Source: Spirochaetales bacterium (GTDB lineage Bacteria > Spirochaetota > Spirochaetia > Sphaerochaetales > Sphaerochaetaceae). From it: a stretch of DNA of 64,000 bases. Positions within the stretch are counted from its first letter, which is position 1; each line of letters starts with the position of its first letter. Made by a program: the position numbers and the translations under genes. The stretch lies in the NCBI GenBank assembly GCA_017614375.1, contig JAGABZ010000002.1, forward strand, positions 37,496-101,495, in the 5' to 3' direction. Below, in pieces: positions 25,278 to 33,400 of this stretch. The notes beneath the pieces are model-generated. The model saw only the letters and a program-made list of their open reading frames with translations. It made no database searches and had not been told where the DNA came from.

Positions 25278-25909
25278 TGACGGTGATTGTCGACTACGGG
25301 GTCGGAAACATCTTTTCCCTGCGTTCATCGTTTGGCACACTCGGAGAGGAGGCAGCGGTCACGTCTTGCCCGCAAACGGTAAGGCAGGCGGGGCGGATCG
25401 TGCTGCCCGGAGTCGGAGCGTTTGCGGATGCCGCAAAGCAGCTGAAACGGACGGGACTGGCCGGGGCTGTTGCCGACGCGGCCCTGTCGGGAACGCCGGT
25501 GCTGGGAATCTGCCTGGGGATGCAGCTGCTGTTTGAGAGGAGTTTTGAAAACGGCGTGCATCAGGGCCTGGGGCTGATCGGGGGCAGCGTCCGTCCCATC
25601 CGTGAATCCGCCGCTGAGGGGCTGAAGACTCCCCAGATCGGCTGGAACCGGCTGATTCTCTCACAACCGGTCCATCCGCTTTTCAGATTCCTCAAAGAAT
25701 CTGAATATGTCTATTTCGTCCACTCGTACCACGCGGTCTGCCCGGAACGGTTCATAACGGCCAGAACCGAGTACGGAGGGCTTCTGACCGCCGCCGCGGC
25801 GAAGGGCAATGTCATGGGTTGCCAGTTCCATCCGGAAAAGAGCGGACCGGCGGGACTGAAGATTCTCAAGGCGTTCTGCATGATGCAAAGGGGGGACTTC
25901 GTATGCTGA
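25277..25909 (+). CDS. hisH: Imidazole glycerol phosphate synthase, glutaminase subunit
   Basis: The 210-residue class I glutamine amidotransferase has the nucleophile elbow LGICLGMQLLFE and the His/Glu of the triad in CQFHPEKSG. It supplies ammonia to HisF. The start overlaps the hisB stop by one base. HisF is encoded two genes further on, as in many his operons. Confidence 0.96.
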   Translation: MTVIVDYGVGNIFSLRSSFGTLGEEAAVTSCPQTVRQAGRIVLPGVGAFADAAKQLKRTGLAGAVADAALSGTPVLGICLGMQLLFERSFENGVHQGLGLIGGSVRPIRESAAEGLKTPQIGWNRLILSQPVHPLFRFLKESEYVYFVHSYHAVCPERFITARTEYGGLLTAAAAKGNVMGCQFHPEKSGPAGLKILKAFCMMQRGDFVC

Positions 25910-26613
25910 TATTTCCCGCCATGGACCTCTGCTCAGGCAAGGTAGTCAGGCTGAGAAAGGGCGACTACGACGACATGACGGTGTTCAGTTCCGATCCGCT
26001 CAAGGTCGCGCGCACAATCGCCGGAGTGTCCGACCGCGTACACATCGTCGATCTCGACGGGGCGAGGGACCTCGGAGCGGTCCATCTGGACGTGATTGCC
26101 CGGATCAAGAAGGAAACCGGATTGTTCTGCCAGGTCGGCGGCGGCATCAGGTCCGAAGATATGATTTCAAGGTACATCGACAGCGGAATCGACCGGGTGA
26201 TTCTGGGGACGGCGGCGGTAACCGATCCGAAGCTGCTGGACCGGGCCCTGGAGCGTTGGGGCGAGGCAATCGCCGTCGGCGTGGACATCCGAGACGGTTT
26301 TGCCGCCATCCGGGGCTGGAAGGAAACAAGCTCTCTTAAGGCTATGGGGTTCTGCCGGGACCTGCACAACCGGGGAGTATCCAACATAATCTGCACCGAC
26401 ATTTCCCGCGACGGTATGCTCGGAGGAACTAACCGGGAGCTTTACCGCAGACTCTCCGGGATAACCGGACTGGACATTACCGCCTCGGGCGGGGTTTCGG
26501 GAATTGAGGACATCAGGGAACTCAAGGCCCTGGGTCTGTACGGGGCGATAATCGGCCGGGCCTGGTACGAGAGGCGCATCGACCTGGCTGAGGCGATACG
26601 GGAGGCTTTGTGA
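25903..26613 (+). CDS. hisA: ProFAR isomerase
   Basis: The 236-residue (beta/alpha)8-barrel isomerises phosphoribosylformimino-AICAR-phosphate. It begins MLIFPAMDLCSGKVVRLRKGDY, with the general-acid Asp in the first strand, and shows two phosphate-binding half-barrel motifs (QVGGGIRSEDM and DITASGGVSGIEDI). ATG 25903 overlaps the last codons of hisH; frames starting further upstream belong to hisH. Confidence 0.95.
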   Translation: MLIFPAMDLCSGKVVRLRKGDYDDMTVFSSDPLKVARTIAGVSDRVHIVDLDGARDLGAVHLDVIARIKKETGLFCQVGGGIRSEDMISRYIDSGIDRVILGTAAVTDPKLLDRALERWGEAIAVGVDIRDGFAAIRGWKETSSLKAMGFCRDLHNRGVSNIICTDISRDGMLGGTNRELYRRLSGITGLDITASGGVSGIEDIRELKALGLYGAIIGRAWYERRIDLAEAIREAL

Positions 26614-27386
26614 TTACCAAACGGATTATCCCCTGTCTTGACGTCCGGGACGGGCGGGTCGTAAAGGGCGTGAACTTCACCGGACTGAGGGAAGTCTCCT
26701 CCCCTGTCGACCTGGCCTCGTTTTACAGTGACAACGGGGCGGATGAACTGGTCTTTTACGATATCACCGCCTCATCCGACGGCCGCAAGCTTTTCACCGA
26801 AATCCTGAAGAAAACCGCTGAGAAGGTCTTCATCCCACTGACGGTGGGCGGAGGGATTACTTGTACGGACGATTTCAGACGGGTCCTGGACTGCGGCGCC
26901 GACAAGGTCAGCGTCAACTCCGGGGCGATTGCCGATCCCCGGCTGATAGAAAAGGCCGCCGCCCTTTACGGAAGCCAGTGTGTGGTTCTGTCGGTGGACA
27001 TAAAACGGGTCGGGACAGAATACCGGGTCTTTTCCCGCGGCGGGCGCACCGATACGGATCTGGAGGCCCTGCGGTGGATAAAACAGGCAATTGAAAGCGG
27101 AGCCGGAGAGATTGTGGTGAACTCCATAGACACTGACGGAGTCAAAGGCGGATTTGATATCCCGCTGTTGAAAGCGGTCTGCGAAATCAGCACCGTACCG
27201 GTGATTGCCTCCGGCGGTGCGGGACGGATTGAGGACTTCATCGACTTGTTCAACCAGGTCCCCACCGTCGACGCGGCCCTGGCCGCATCGGTGTTCCACT
27301 TCGGGGAAATAAGCATTCCGGCACTCAAGAGGACAATGGCCGAAAACGGCATTCCGGTCAGACCGATGACCGGGGAGGAAATATGA
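26610..27386 (+). CDS. hisF: Imidazole glycerol phosphate synthase, cyclase subunit
   Basis: The 258-residue barrel has catalytic Asp in [20 protein letters not shown] and the second Asp in [19 protein letters not shown], with phosphate-binding [14 protein letters not shown] and [13 protein letters not shown]. It closes the imidazole ring and releases AICAR. The start is GTG 26610, overlapping the hisA stop as GTGA. Confidence 0.96.
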   Translation: MITKRIIPCLDVRDGRVVKGVNFTGLREVSSPVDLASFYSDNGADELVFYDITASSDGRKLFTEILKKTAEKVFIPLTVGGGITCTDDFRRVLDCGADKVSVNSGAIADPRLIEKAAALYGSQCVVLSVDIKRVGTEYRVFSRGGRTDTDLEALRWIKQAIESGAGEIVVNSIDTDGVKGGFDIPLLKAVCEISTVPVIASGGAGRIEDFIDLFNQVPTVDAALAASVFHFGEISIPALKRTMAENGIPVRPMTGEEI

Positions 27387-28036
27387 ACGATATTCTGTTT
27401 GACATCGGAACCCTGAAATTCGATGAGAAAGGGCTGATTCCTGCAATCGTTTCAGACGCGGACACCGGTGAGGTGCTTTGTCTGGCATACATGAACCGGC
27501 AGAGTCTGGAAAAGACGATCGAGGGCGGACTCACCTGCTTTTTCAGCCGCTCCAGAAACCGACTCTGGCTCAAGGGTGAGACGAGCGGAAACACCCAAAG
27601 CGTCGTCTCGATTACAGCCGACTGCGACAAGGACGCCCTGCTCGTGGCGGTCCGTCCGAACGGACCTGCCTGTCACACCGGCAGCCGTTCATGCTTCTTC
27701 AACACCCTCCAAAGCGGACCGGAGAGTTTCAGCATGGAGGCTCTGGCCGCTCTGATCAAGGGCCGCAGGGACAAACCGGTAGAGGGCTCATACACCTCGT
27801 ATCTGTTTGACAAGGGGCTGGACAAGATTCTCAAGAAAGTCGGCGAGGAATCGACCGAGGTAATCATTGCCGCCAAAGGCGGTGAGAAAAAGGAAACAAT
27901 CTACGAGATTGCCGATCTGGCCTACCACCTGCTGGTCCTGATGGTCCAGAGCGGAATCTCAATCGGCGACATAAAGGCCGAACTGGCCTCGCGCCACGTA
28001 ATCGACAAAAAGGTCAAACAGGAGAAGATGGTCTGA
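27383..28036 (+). CDS. hisIE: Bifunctional phosphoribosyl-AMP cyclohydrolase / phosphoribosyl-ATP pyrophosphatase
   Basis: The 217-residue protein has an N-terminal cyclohydrolase domain ([40 protein letters not shown] with the metal-binding Asp/Cys residues, [13 protein letters not shown]) and a C-terminal pyrophosphohydrolase domain from about residue 120 ([27 protein letters not shown]). It carries out steps two and three of the pathway. It overlaps hisF by ATGA. Confidence 0.96.
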   Translation: MNDILFDIGTLKFDEKGLIPAIVSDADTGEVLCLAYMNRQSLEKTIEGGLTCFFSRSRNRLWLKGETSGNTQSVVSITADCDKDALLVAVRPNGPACHTGSRSCFFNTLQSGPESFSMEALAALIKGRRDKPVEGSYTSYLFDKGLDKILKKVGEESTEVIIAAKGGEKKETIYEIADLAYHLLVLMVQSGISIGDIKAELASRHVIDKKVKQEKMV

Positions 28037-28842
28037 TGAGCAACCTGTGCAAAGCTTATCCGGAAGATTTCCACGTACACTCGACCTTCAGCGACGGAAA
28101 GGACAGTCCGCGTGCCCTTGTCGAAGAGGCCCTGCGCCGGGGAATGACCGACCTGGGGCTGTCCGACCACAGCTATACTGTTTTCGACGGCAGTTACTGC
28201 ATGCCCAAGGACAGGGACATCGCCTACCGGGATGAGGTTGCCGCGCTGCGTGAGGAGTTCGCCGGGAAAATCCGCATCCGTTGCGGGATTGAACAGGATT
28301 ATGACTCGTCAGAGAGTACGGCGCCGTACGACTACGCCATAGGCTCGGTCCACTACATCAGATTCGGAAACGACTACTGCCCGGTCGACGACGGGGCGCA
28401 GTATCTGGTTTCGGCGGCTGACAGCCTGTTTGGCGGGGACATCTACCGTGTAATAGAGGCCTACTACGCGGCGGTCTCCGATGTCCTGGAGCGCACCGGG
28501 GCCCAGATCATCGGCCATCTGGATCTGATTCGCAAGTACAACGGGGTCACTCCCTTCTTTGACCCGCAGAATCCCAGATATATCGAGGCCTGGCAGACCG
28601 CCGCCGACAGACTGCTGAAGTACAAGGTGCCGTTTGAAATCAACACGAGCCCCATCGCCCGGGGCCTGGGAACCGAGCCCTACCCCGCAGCCCCGATACG
28701 CCGCTACATCGCCGAACACGGCGGAACCTTCGTGCTGACAAGCGACAGCCACAGAGCGGCGAACCTTCAGCTCCTGTTTGGGCAATGCCTGGCCGATCCG
28801 GTTACGAAGAACTCAATCCTCAGGTTTTCGGAAATCTGCTGA
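28036..28842 (+). CDS. hisJ: Histidinol-phosphatase, PHP type
   Basis: The 268-residue PHP-fold protein has DFHVHSTFSDGKDSPRALVEEA, then the metal-binding GIEQDYD, a GSVHYI segment, GHLDLIRKYNG and TSDSHRAANLQ. It matches the Bacillus-type histidinol phosphatase (called hisJ or hisK), not the HAD-type HisB domain. As last gene of the operon, with its ATG overlapping the hisIE stop, it completes all steps from PRPP to histidine. Confidence 0.93.
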   Translation: MSNLCKAYPEDFHVHSTFSDGKDSPRALVEEALRRGMTDLGLSDHSYTVFDGSYCMPKDRDIAYRDEVAALREEFAGKIRIRCGIEQDYDSSESTAPYDYAIGSVHYIRFGNDYCPVDDGAQYLVSAADSLFGGDIYRVIEAYYAAVSDVLERTGAQIIGHLDLIRKYNGVTPFFDPQNPRYIEAWQTAADRLLKYKVPFEINTSPIARGLGTEPYPAAPIRRYIAEHGGTFVLTSDSHRAANLQLLFGQCLADPVTKNSILRFSEIC

Positions 28843-28966
28843 GACGTTGCTGCCTCGCTCCGTCGGTTTTTATCAATTCGAGGACGTTTTACGGCCTCGC
28901 TCCGTTGATTTTTTGCATGTCGAGGCCGAAAAAGGACTACCTTCGCGCGTTTTTGACGGAGCGAGG
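28841..28966. repeat. Two ~40-bp tandem units plus an inverted copy of their core
   Basis: Directly after the his operon, two imperfect units (28841-28879 and 28880-28921) share a core GCCTCGCTCCGT followed by a T-run. An inverted copy of the core, ACGGAGCGAGG, stands at 28956-28966, so the second core and the inverted copy can form an 11-bp stem with a 50-base loop. The arrangement lies between converging genes and could act in termination. The remaining bases up to 29049 hold nothing I recognise. Confidence 0.6.
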
Positions 28967-29049
28967 ACACCGGCGGCCGAATTCGCCGCTTATGGCCAAT
29001 TCCCGGGCGTCTCCGACCGATGGCCCGAAAAACGAAAAGCCGAGACAAA

Positions 29050-29979
29050 TCAGTTCAGGGTAAAGGATGAGACAAGGGATGCTATCTCCCCGACATCGGT
29101 CTGGGGGTTGACCCAGTGAACCGAGGGGAAGCTGTTGAAAAAGACCCTCTGGCGTTTTGCATAATGGATTGAGTCCATGATTATCTGCTGCCGGACAGAG
29201 TCGAGATCGACCTCCCCTGCTTCCCTGGCTTTGAGGTACTCACTGTAGCCGATTGCCTTCATCGAGGGCCATTGCAATCCGGCGCCGCGGGAAATAAGAG
29301 ACTCGATTTCAGCAACCAGGCCCTGTTCGAACATCATGTCAACCCGCTCCCGGATTCTGCAGTCCAGCTCATCTTTAGGCCTGGTCAGACCGAGAATCAG
29401 GACATCCAGCCCCTCCCTGGGTGTGGTTGGGACAGGATAGTCGGAGAGCCGGCCGCCGGAAGTGTAGCAGACCTCCAGGGCGCGGGTGATCCGGTAGACA
29501 TCATTCGGGTGAATTCTTAAAGCGCTGGACGGATCCAGGCGCGAAAGCTCTTCGTAGCACCACTGCCTGCCGTTTTTCTCAAGCATGTCGAAGACCTTCT
29601 GCCTGATTACGGGGTCGGCCTTCGGACCTCCGCTCAGGCCGTAGAGGAAATGTCTGAAGTAGTAGGCTGTCCCGCCGCAGACGACGGGGATGTTTCCCCT
29701 GCCGGTGATCTGCGAAACGGCCTCGTCGGCAAGGGTGACGAAATCACCGACGCTGAAGTCCTCCCAGGGGTCGCGGATGTCGATAAGATGGTGGGGAACA
29801 GCCTCACGCTCGGCTAACGTTGCCTTTGCCGAACCGATGTCCAGACCGCGGTAGACCTGAACCGAGTCGGCGTTGATTACCTCAAAGCCGTGCGCGAAGA
29901 CATTAAAAAGCAAGGCGGTCTTGCCGACCGCCGTTGGACCGAAGAGGAATATTACCTTTGAAGGCTCACTGCTCTTCAT
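29050..29979 (-). CDS. miaA: tRNA dimethylallyltransferase
   Basis: The 309-residue enzyme adds the dimethylallyl group to A37 of tRNAs that read UNN codons. It has the P-loop FGPTAVGKTALL, ADSVQVYRGLDIGSAKA, PHHLIDIRDPWEDFSVGDF, VCGGTAYYFRHFLYGL and the C-terminal AIGYSEYL. Length is normal. It overlaps rpoZ by 14 bp and ends the minus-strand operon. Confidence 0.95.
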   Translation of the reverse strand: MKSSEPSKVIFLFGPTAVGKTALLFNVFAHGFEVINADSVQVYRGLDIGSAKATLAEREAVPHHLIDIRDPWEDFSVGDFVTLADEAVSQITGRGNIPVVCGGTAYYFRHFLYGLSGGPKADPVIRQKVFDMLEKNGRQWCYEELSRLDPSSALRIHPNDVYRITRALEVCYTSGGRLSDYPVPTTPREGLDVLILGLTRPKDELDCRIRERVDMMFEQGLVAEIESLISRGAGLQWPSMKAIGYSEYLKAREAGEVDLDSVRQQIIMDSIHYAKRQRVFFNSFPSVHWVNPQTDVGEIASLVSSFTLN

Positions 29980-30169
29980 CGGAGGAAGTGTACTCCACTT
30001 CGTCGTTGAGCACCTTGTCCAGGGCCACCGAGACGACCTTTTCTCCGTCGCCCTCGGTTTCGGTGTTGCCGGCGCGCTCGGAAAGAAGGGTCGCTTCCTT
30101 GATGGCCACGCAGGTCATTTCGTATACGTTGCAGTCTTTGTCGATAAGTTTGTCAAGAGGAATGCTCAC
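29966..30169 (-). CDS. rpoZ: RNA polymerase omega subunit, spirochaete type
   Basis: The 67-residue protein starts MSIPLDKLIDKDCNVYEMTC and has AIKEATLL and the basic-acidic GDGEKVVSVALDKVL, which agrees with the divergent omega subunits annotated in spirochaetes. The classical omega motif is only weakly conserved in them. It stands between a nucleotide kinase and miaA; the omega / kinase neighbourhood is common in bacteria. Confidence 0.8.
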   Translation of the reverse strand: MSIPLDKLIDKDCNVYEMTCVAIKEATLLSERAGNTETEGDGEKVVSVALDKVLNDEVEYTSSDEEQ

Positions 30170-30198
30170 TTCGTTCTCCTTATGTCAGCAACTGGGAA

Positions 30199-30741
30199 TT
30201 ATACCCCGTTCCGCTGTTTTTGTACAGACAGGCGCCGGGCGGTGTCGACGATGATGTCGGCAATTTCATCCGGAGTACGGGCCGAGGTGTCGATCACCAG
30301 GTCGGCTACCGAGGTGTCGTTGTTGTCGATGCCGTAGATTCTGCCGTAACGCTCGGTGTCTGCGGCATCCCTGCGGCAGGTCTGCTCCATGATCTGCTCA
30401 AGCGTACCGCCTTCGCGTTTGAAGATCCGCCCAGCGCGTGTCTGCGGGTCCGCAAGCAGGTAGACCTTCAGATCGGCATCGTCGAGCATCCAGATTGCCA
30501 GGCGGGAACCCAGGACGCAGTTGTCCAGGGAGCGGGCCATCTGGACCTGGCGTGAATCAAGTTCACGGTCGATGTTGTCGTCCTTGTTGGCCATCTCGCA
30601 GAATGTCCAGAAGTCGATTCCCTTCTCTTTCGAAAGGTTGCGGAAGGTAAAGTTGATCATCGGGTAGCCGAGTCTGTCCGCCACCAGGCCGGAAACCGTG
30701 GTGTTTCCGCAGCCGCTCTTGCCGGAGATTGCGATTCTCAT
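30199..30741 (-). CDS. Cytidylate kinase-like protein with an unusual Walker A
   Basis: The 180-residue P-loop protein resembles the short archaeal/spirochaete CMP-kinase branch: IAISGKSGCGNTTVSGLVADRLGYPMINFTF at the N-terminus, then an RELDSRQ segment, VLGSRLAIWML and VDLKVYLL-type strand followed by RAGRIFKREGG. In Walker A the usual invariant Lys is Asn (GCGNTT). I recall similar GKSGCGN motifs in other spirochaetes, so it may be a lineage trait and not an error. Enzyme activity on CMP is likely by family but not proven by this sequence. It overlaps yicC by four bases. Confidence 0.78.
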   Translation of the reverse strand: MRIAISGKSGCGNTTVSGLVADRLGYPMINFTFRNLSKEKGIDFWTFCEMANKDDNIDRELDSRQVQMARSLDNCVLGSRLAIWMLDDADLKVYLLADPQTRAGRIFKREGGTLEQIMEQTCRRDAADTERYGRIYGIDNNDTSVADLVIDTSARTPDEIADIIVDTARRLSVQKQRNGV

Positions 30742-31607
30742 TCGATGTTCCTTATCTGTTCACGGATGTTTTCAAGGCAGTCCTTCATCTCGACCACGCA
30801 CATGCTGATCGGCACGAGGATGTTCTTGCTTCCGATGGTGTTCGTCTCGCGGTTCATTTCCTGACTGAGGAAGTCCAGCCTCTTGGCGCAGGGACCGGTG
30901 CCCTGGATCAGCCTGCGGGCCTCGGCGATGTGGGCGGAGAGCCTGCTGATTTCCTCGTTGATCGAGTACTTGACCAGCATCACGGCCACCTCCTGCAGAA
31001 AGCGCCCCTCATCATAGTTTCCATCCCCGAGCATCTCGGAAAACCGGGACCGCAGGTTCTGCTTGATTGTGTCCTCCAAAGTTGCGGCGTTTGAGCGGAC
31101 AGTGTCATAGGCGGCCTCGAAGCCGTCGAGCAACCTCAACAGGTCGCAGCGGGTATTCTCGCCCTCGCGGACCTTGGATTCCTCGAACTGCCCGAGGGCC
31201 ACAGAGAGTGCGGCGCGCAGAGGTCCGGCCAGAAAACCGGAATCAATGTCCTCTTCTTCGGTAATCAGGTCACCTGCGGCGGCCAGATCGGCAAATGAGA
31301 ACACCGTCTTGATCCCTGTGGCCTCGGAGATTTCATCCAGGGCGGCCTTGTAACCCTCAAGGGCGTCGCGGTTGACGGTAATCTTCAGGCGGTTTTTGAG
31401 CACCCGGTATCTGATCGTGACCTCAACATGGCCGCGGGTCGCGGTCTGCTTGACGGCCTCGTCGATTTCCGCCTCGAACGGGCTGAAGGCGGCCGGCATG
31501 GTGTGGATTATCTCGAGGAAACGGCTGTTGTACGATTTGATTTCGACGCTCAGATTCAGGTCGTCCGTCACGACGCTGCCCTGGCCGTATCCCGTCATGC
31601 TCTTCAT
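30738..31607 (-). CDS. yicC: YicC-family endoribonuclease
   Basis: The 289-residue protein starts with the family hallmark MKSMTGYGQGSV and ends with the conserved C-terminal block (HIAEARRLIQGTGPCAKRLDFLSQEMNRETNTIGSK). YicC/YloC proteins are RNases that act on sRNA or mRNA. ATG 31607 is preferred because it overlaps the murC stop as ATGA; the frame extends seven codons upstream without need. Confidence 0.93.
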   Translation of the reverse strand: MKSMTGYGQGSVVTDDLNLSVEIKSYNSRFLEIIHTMPAAFSPFEAEIDEAVKQTATRGHVEVTIRYRVLKNRLKITVNRDALEGYKAALDEISEATGIKTVFSFADLAAAGDLITEEEDIDSGFLAGPLRAALSVALGQFEESKVREGENTRCDLLRLLDGFEAAYDTVRSNAATLEDTIKQNLRSRFSEMLGDGNYDEGRFLQEVAVMLVKYSINEEISRLSAHIAEARRLIQGTGPCAKRLDFLSQEMNRETNTIGSKNILVPISMCVVEMKDCLENIREQIRNIE

Positions 31608-33094
31608 TGTTTCAGGCTCCTTCTGCATTCCCTGACGGCGTCCAGAATCCGGCGGTCGTTTCCCGCCCCCAGACTGACGCAGACACCGCCCTGGGAAAGG
31701 ACCCGGGCGGCGAAAGCGGCCGCGTCCTCATCATATTGGAAATAATGCGCAGACTCAAGGCAACCGTAAGGTCGGCTCAGGGCGACCTTTTCAAGCTGTC
31801 CGGCCAGGTCCTCTGCATTGTCCCTGCCGGCAGTCTCGTTGCGGGCGCTGGCATAGGTCTTCTGGATGACGACGTCATCGGCCAGCGACAGGGCGCGGAC
31901 GAACTGCTCCATCAGGGCATCGGTCCGGGAGAAGGTGTGGGGGCAGAAAACCAGGCAGATCTTTCTGCCGGGGAACCTCCCCCGCAGATCACCTACGCAG
32001 GCCTCGATCTCGGTGGGATGGTGGGCGTAGTCGTCGATGTATACCACCCCGTCCTCATCGGCGATGATCTGATGCCGCGAGGCAACGCCGGGAAACTGCT
32101 CAAGCTGACGGAGCATCGTTCCGGCCAGGGTGCTGAAAATCTCATCTCCGACCGGTTCGTCACCTTCGAAGTAGAGTCTGGGGTTCGGCCTGTCCAGCAG
32201 AATCGAGGCAGAAAGGAAAGCCGCTCCGAAAAGGTCGCAGACAAGCGGCCTGCTGTAGGCGTCGAGTTTGAAACTCCGGTACGGAAGCAGGTCGGTACGG
32301 TACTCCCCCGTCCCCCGGTCACAGCGGATTCTGAACGGACCTTTGGCCTCGAAGCCGTATTCGAGCAGTACCAGATCCCTGCGGTTCTCGCGAACCCACC
32401 TTGCCAGGGCCTTTACGTTGGGCGAATCGGTGCAGAGGATCAGAAAGCCGCCCCGGCAGATGTCCTCGGCAAAGGCGCGGAAGCTGCCCTTGACCGCCTC
32501 CTCGGATGAGAAATAGTCCGGATGGTCCAGCTCAATCGATGTAATCAGGGCCCCGCGCACCCTGTACTGCAGGAAATGGTCACGGTACTCGCAACCCTCC
32601 AGAAGCAGTTCCTCAGTCCCCTGAAAGACCGGCCCCTCGCCTATTACCGTCGAGCCGAAGATTGAAAAGAAGGGAAAGGCCGCTCTTTTGCCGCGGCTTA
32701 AGAGCCATGAAGATGCGGCGGTCGTCGTAGTCTTGCCATGAGTGCCGGCCACGACGTAGCAGACTGTGTTCTCGGACAGGAAAGCGAGGAACTCCGGATA
32801 CGAACATACCGTCCCGGCGCCGGAGCAGGACAGAGCCCGCCGGAGGACCGGACAGGTCTGGGGCCTGTAGGCGTCGCTGTAGATGACGTAGTCGACGCTC
32901 TGAGGCAGGTTTTCCTCGCCGAAGCCCTCGTCAAACCCGATTCCGTTCGCCTGAAGCACGGCGTCGGTGGGGAAAACCGTCGGAACATCGCAGCCGGACA
33001 CGGTCGCACTGGCACGGCTGAGGATTACGGCCAGGTTGGACATCCCGGTCCCCTTGATGCCGATCAGATAAAACGAATTGCCTTTGAAGTCCAT
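31604..33094 (-). CDS. murC: UDP-N-acetylmuramate--L-alanine ligase
   Basis: The 496-residue Mur ligase has FYLIGIKGTGMSNLAVIL at the N-terminus, the ATP-binding VAGTHGKTTTTA, LITSIELDHPDYF and DDYAHHPTEIEA, all typical of MurC. It adds L-Ala to UDP-MurNAc. ATG 33094 is preferred; the frame upstream runs through a terminator hairpin and is not likely to be translated. The T-run of that terminator ends seven bases before the start, so expression must come by read-through. Confidence 0.92.
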   Translation of the reverse strand: MDFKGNSFYLIGIKGTGMSNLAVILSRASATVSGCDVPTVFPTDAVLQANGIGFDEGFGEENLPQSVDYVIYSDAYRPQTCPVLRRALSCSGAGTVCSYPEFLAFLSENTVCYVVAGTHGKTTTTAASSWLLSRGKRAAFPFFSIFGSTVIGEGPVFQGTEELLLEGCEYRDHFLQYRVRGALITSIELDHPDYFSSEEAVKGSFRAFAEDICRGGFLILCTDSPNVKALARWVRENRRDLVLLEYGFEAKGPFRIRCDRGTGEYRTDLLPYRSFKLDAYSRPLVCDLFGAAFLSASILLDRPNPRLYFEGDEPVGDEIFSTLAGTMLRQLEQFPGVASRHQIIADEDGVVYIDDYAHHPTEIEACVGDLRGRFPGRKICLVFCPHTFSRTDALMEQFVRALSLADDVVIQKTYASARNETAGRDNAEDLAGQLEKVALSRPYGCLESAHYFQYDEDAAAFAARVLSQGGVCVSLGAGNDRRILDAVRECRRSLKQ

Positions 33095-33101
33095 ATCGGT
33101 C

Positions 33102-33127
33102 AAAAAAAAGGACTGAATCCTCAGCCC
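33102..33127 (-). terminator. Terminator between the zinc-ribbon gene and murC
   Basis: On the minus strand GGGCTGA pairs with TCAGTCC around GGAT and is followed by eight T. It lies between two co-directional genes, so it probably acts as a partial terminator. Confidence 0.7.
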
Positions 33128-33150
33128 TTTCAAACAGCCGCGCTACAGTG

Positions 33151-33324
33151 TCAGTTGGCGGCGTTCTTCTGCTTGGCGTTGCACTGCTTGCAGATCTTGA
33201 CGGTCTGACCGTCGATGCTGGCCTCATAAAGAACCTTGATTCCGGTGCGTCCGCAGACGGGGCAGGTACCTCTGCCGTTGTTCTTCTGATCCCTTACTCC
33301 GAAACCTCTATGTGCTTTTGACAT
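33151..33324 (-). CDS. Zinc-ribbon protein of 57 residues
   Basis: ATG 33324 opens a 57-residue frame with two CxxC pairs (CPVCGRTGIKVLYEASIDGQ, then CKQC), a basic N-terminus MSKAHRGFGVRDQKN and an NGRGT linker, i.e. a small zinc ribbon. A GGAGAG ribosome site precedes it and a strong terminator follows. I recall similar small proteins as conserved hypotheticals in treponemes. Size, charge and zinc motif suggest a ribosome- or RNA-polymerase-associated protein, but it is not a recognised ribosomal protein. Confidence 0.85.
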   Translation of the reverse strand: MSKAHRGFGVRDQKNNGRGTCPVCGRTGIKVLYEASIDGQTVKICKQCNAKQKNAAN

Positions 33325-33400
33325 ATCAACTCTCCTTTACCGCAAAGACTATACGAAAATCCCCGTCCGTTGTCAAGGCAAGCCCTGACCGTCCCGCCTC

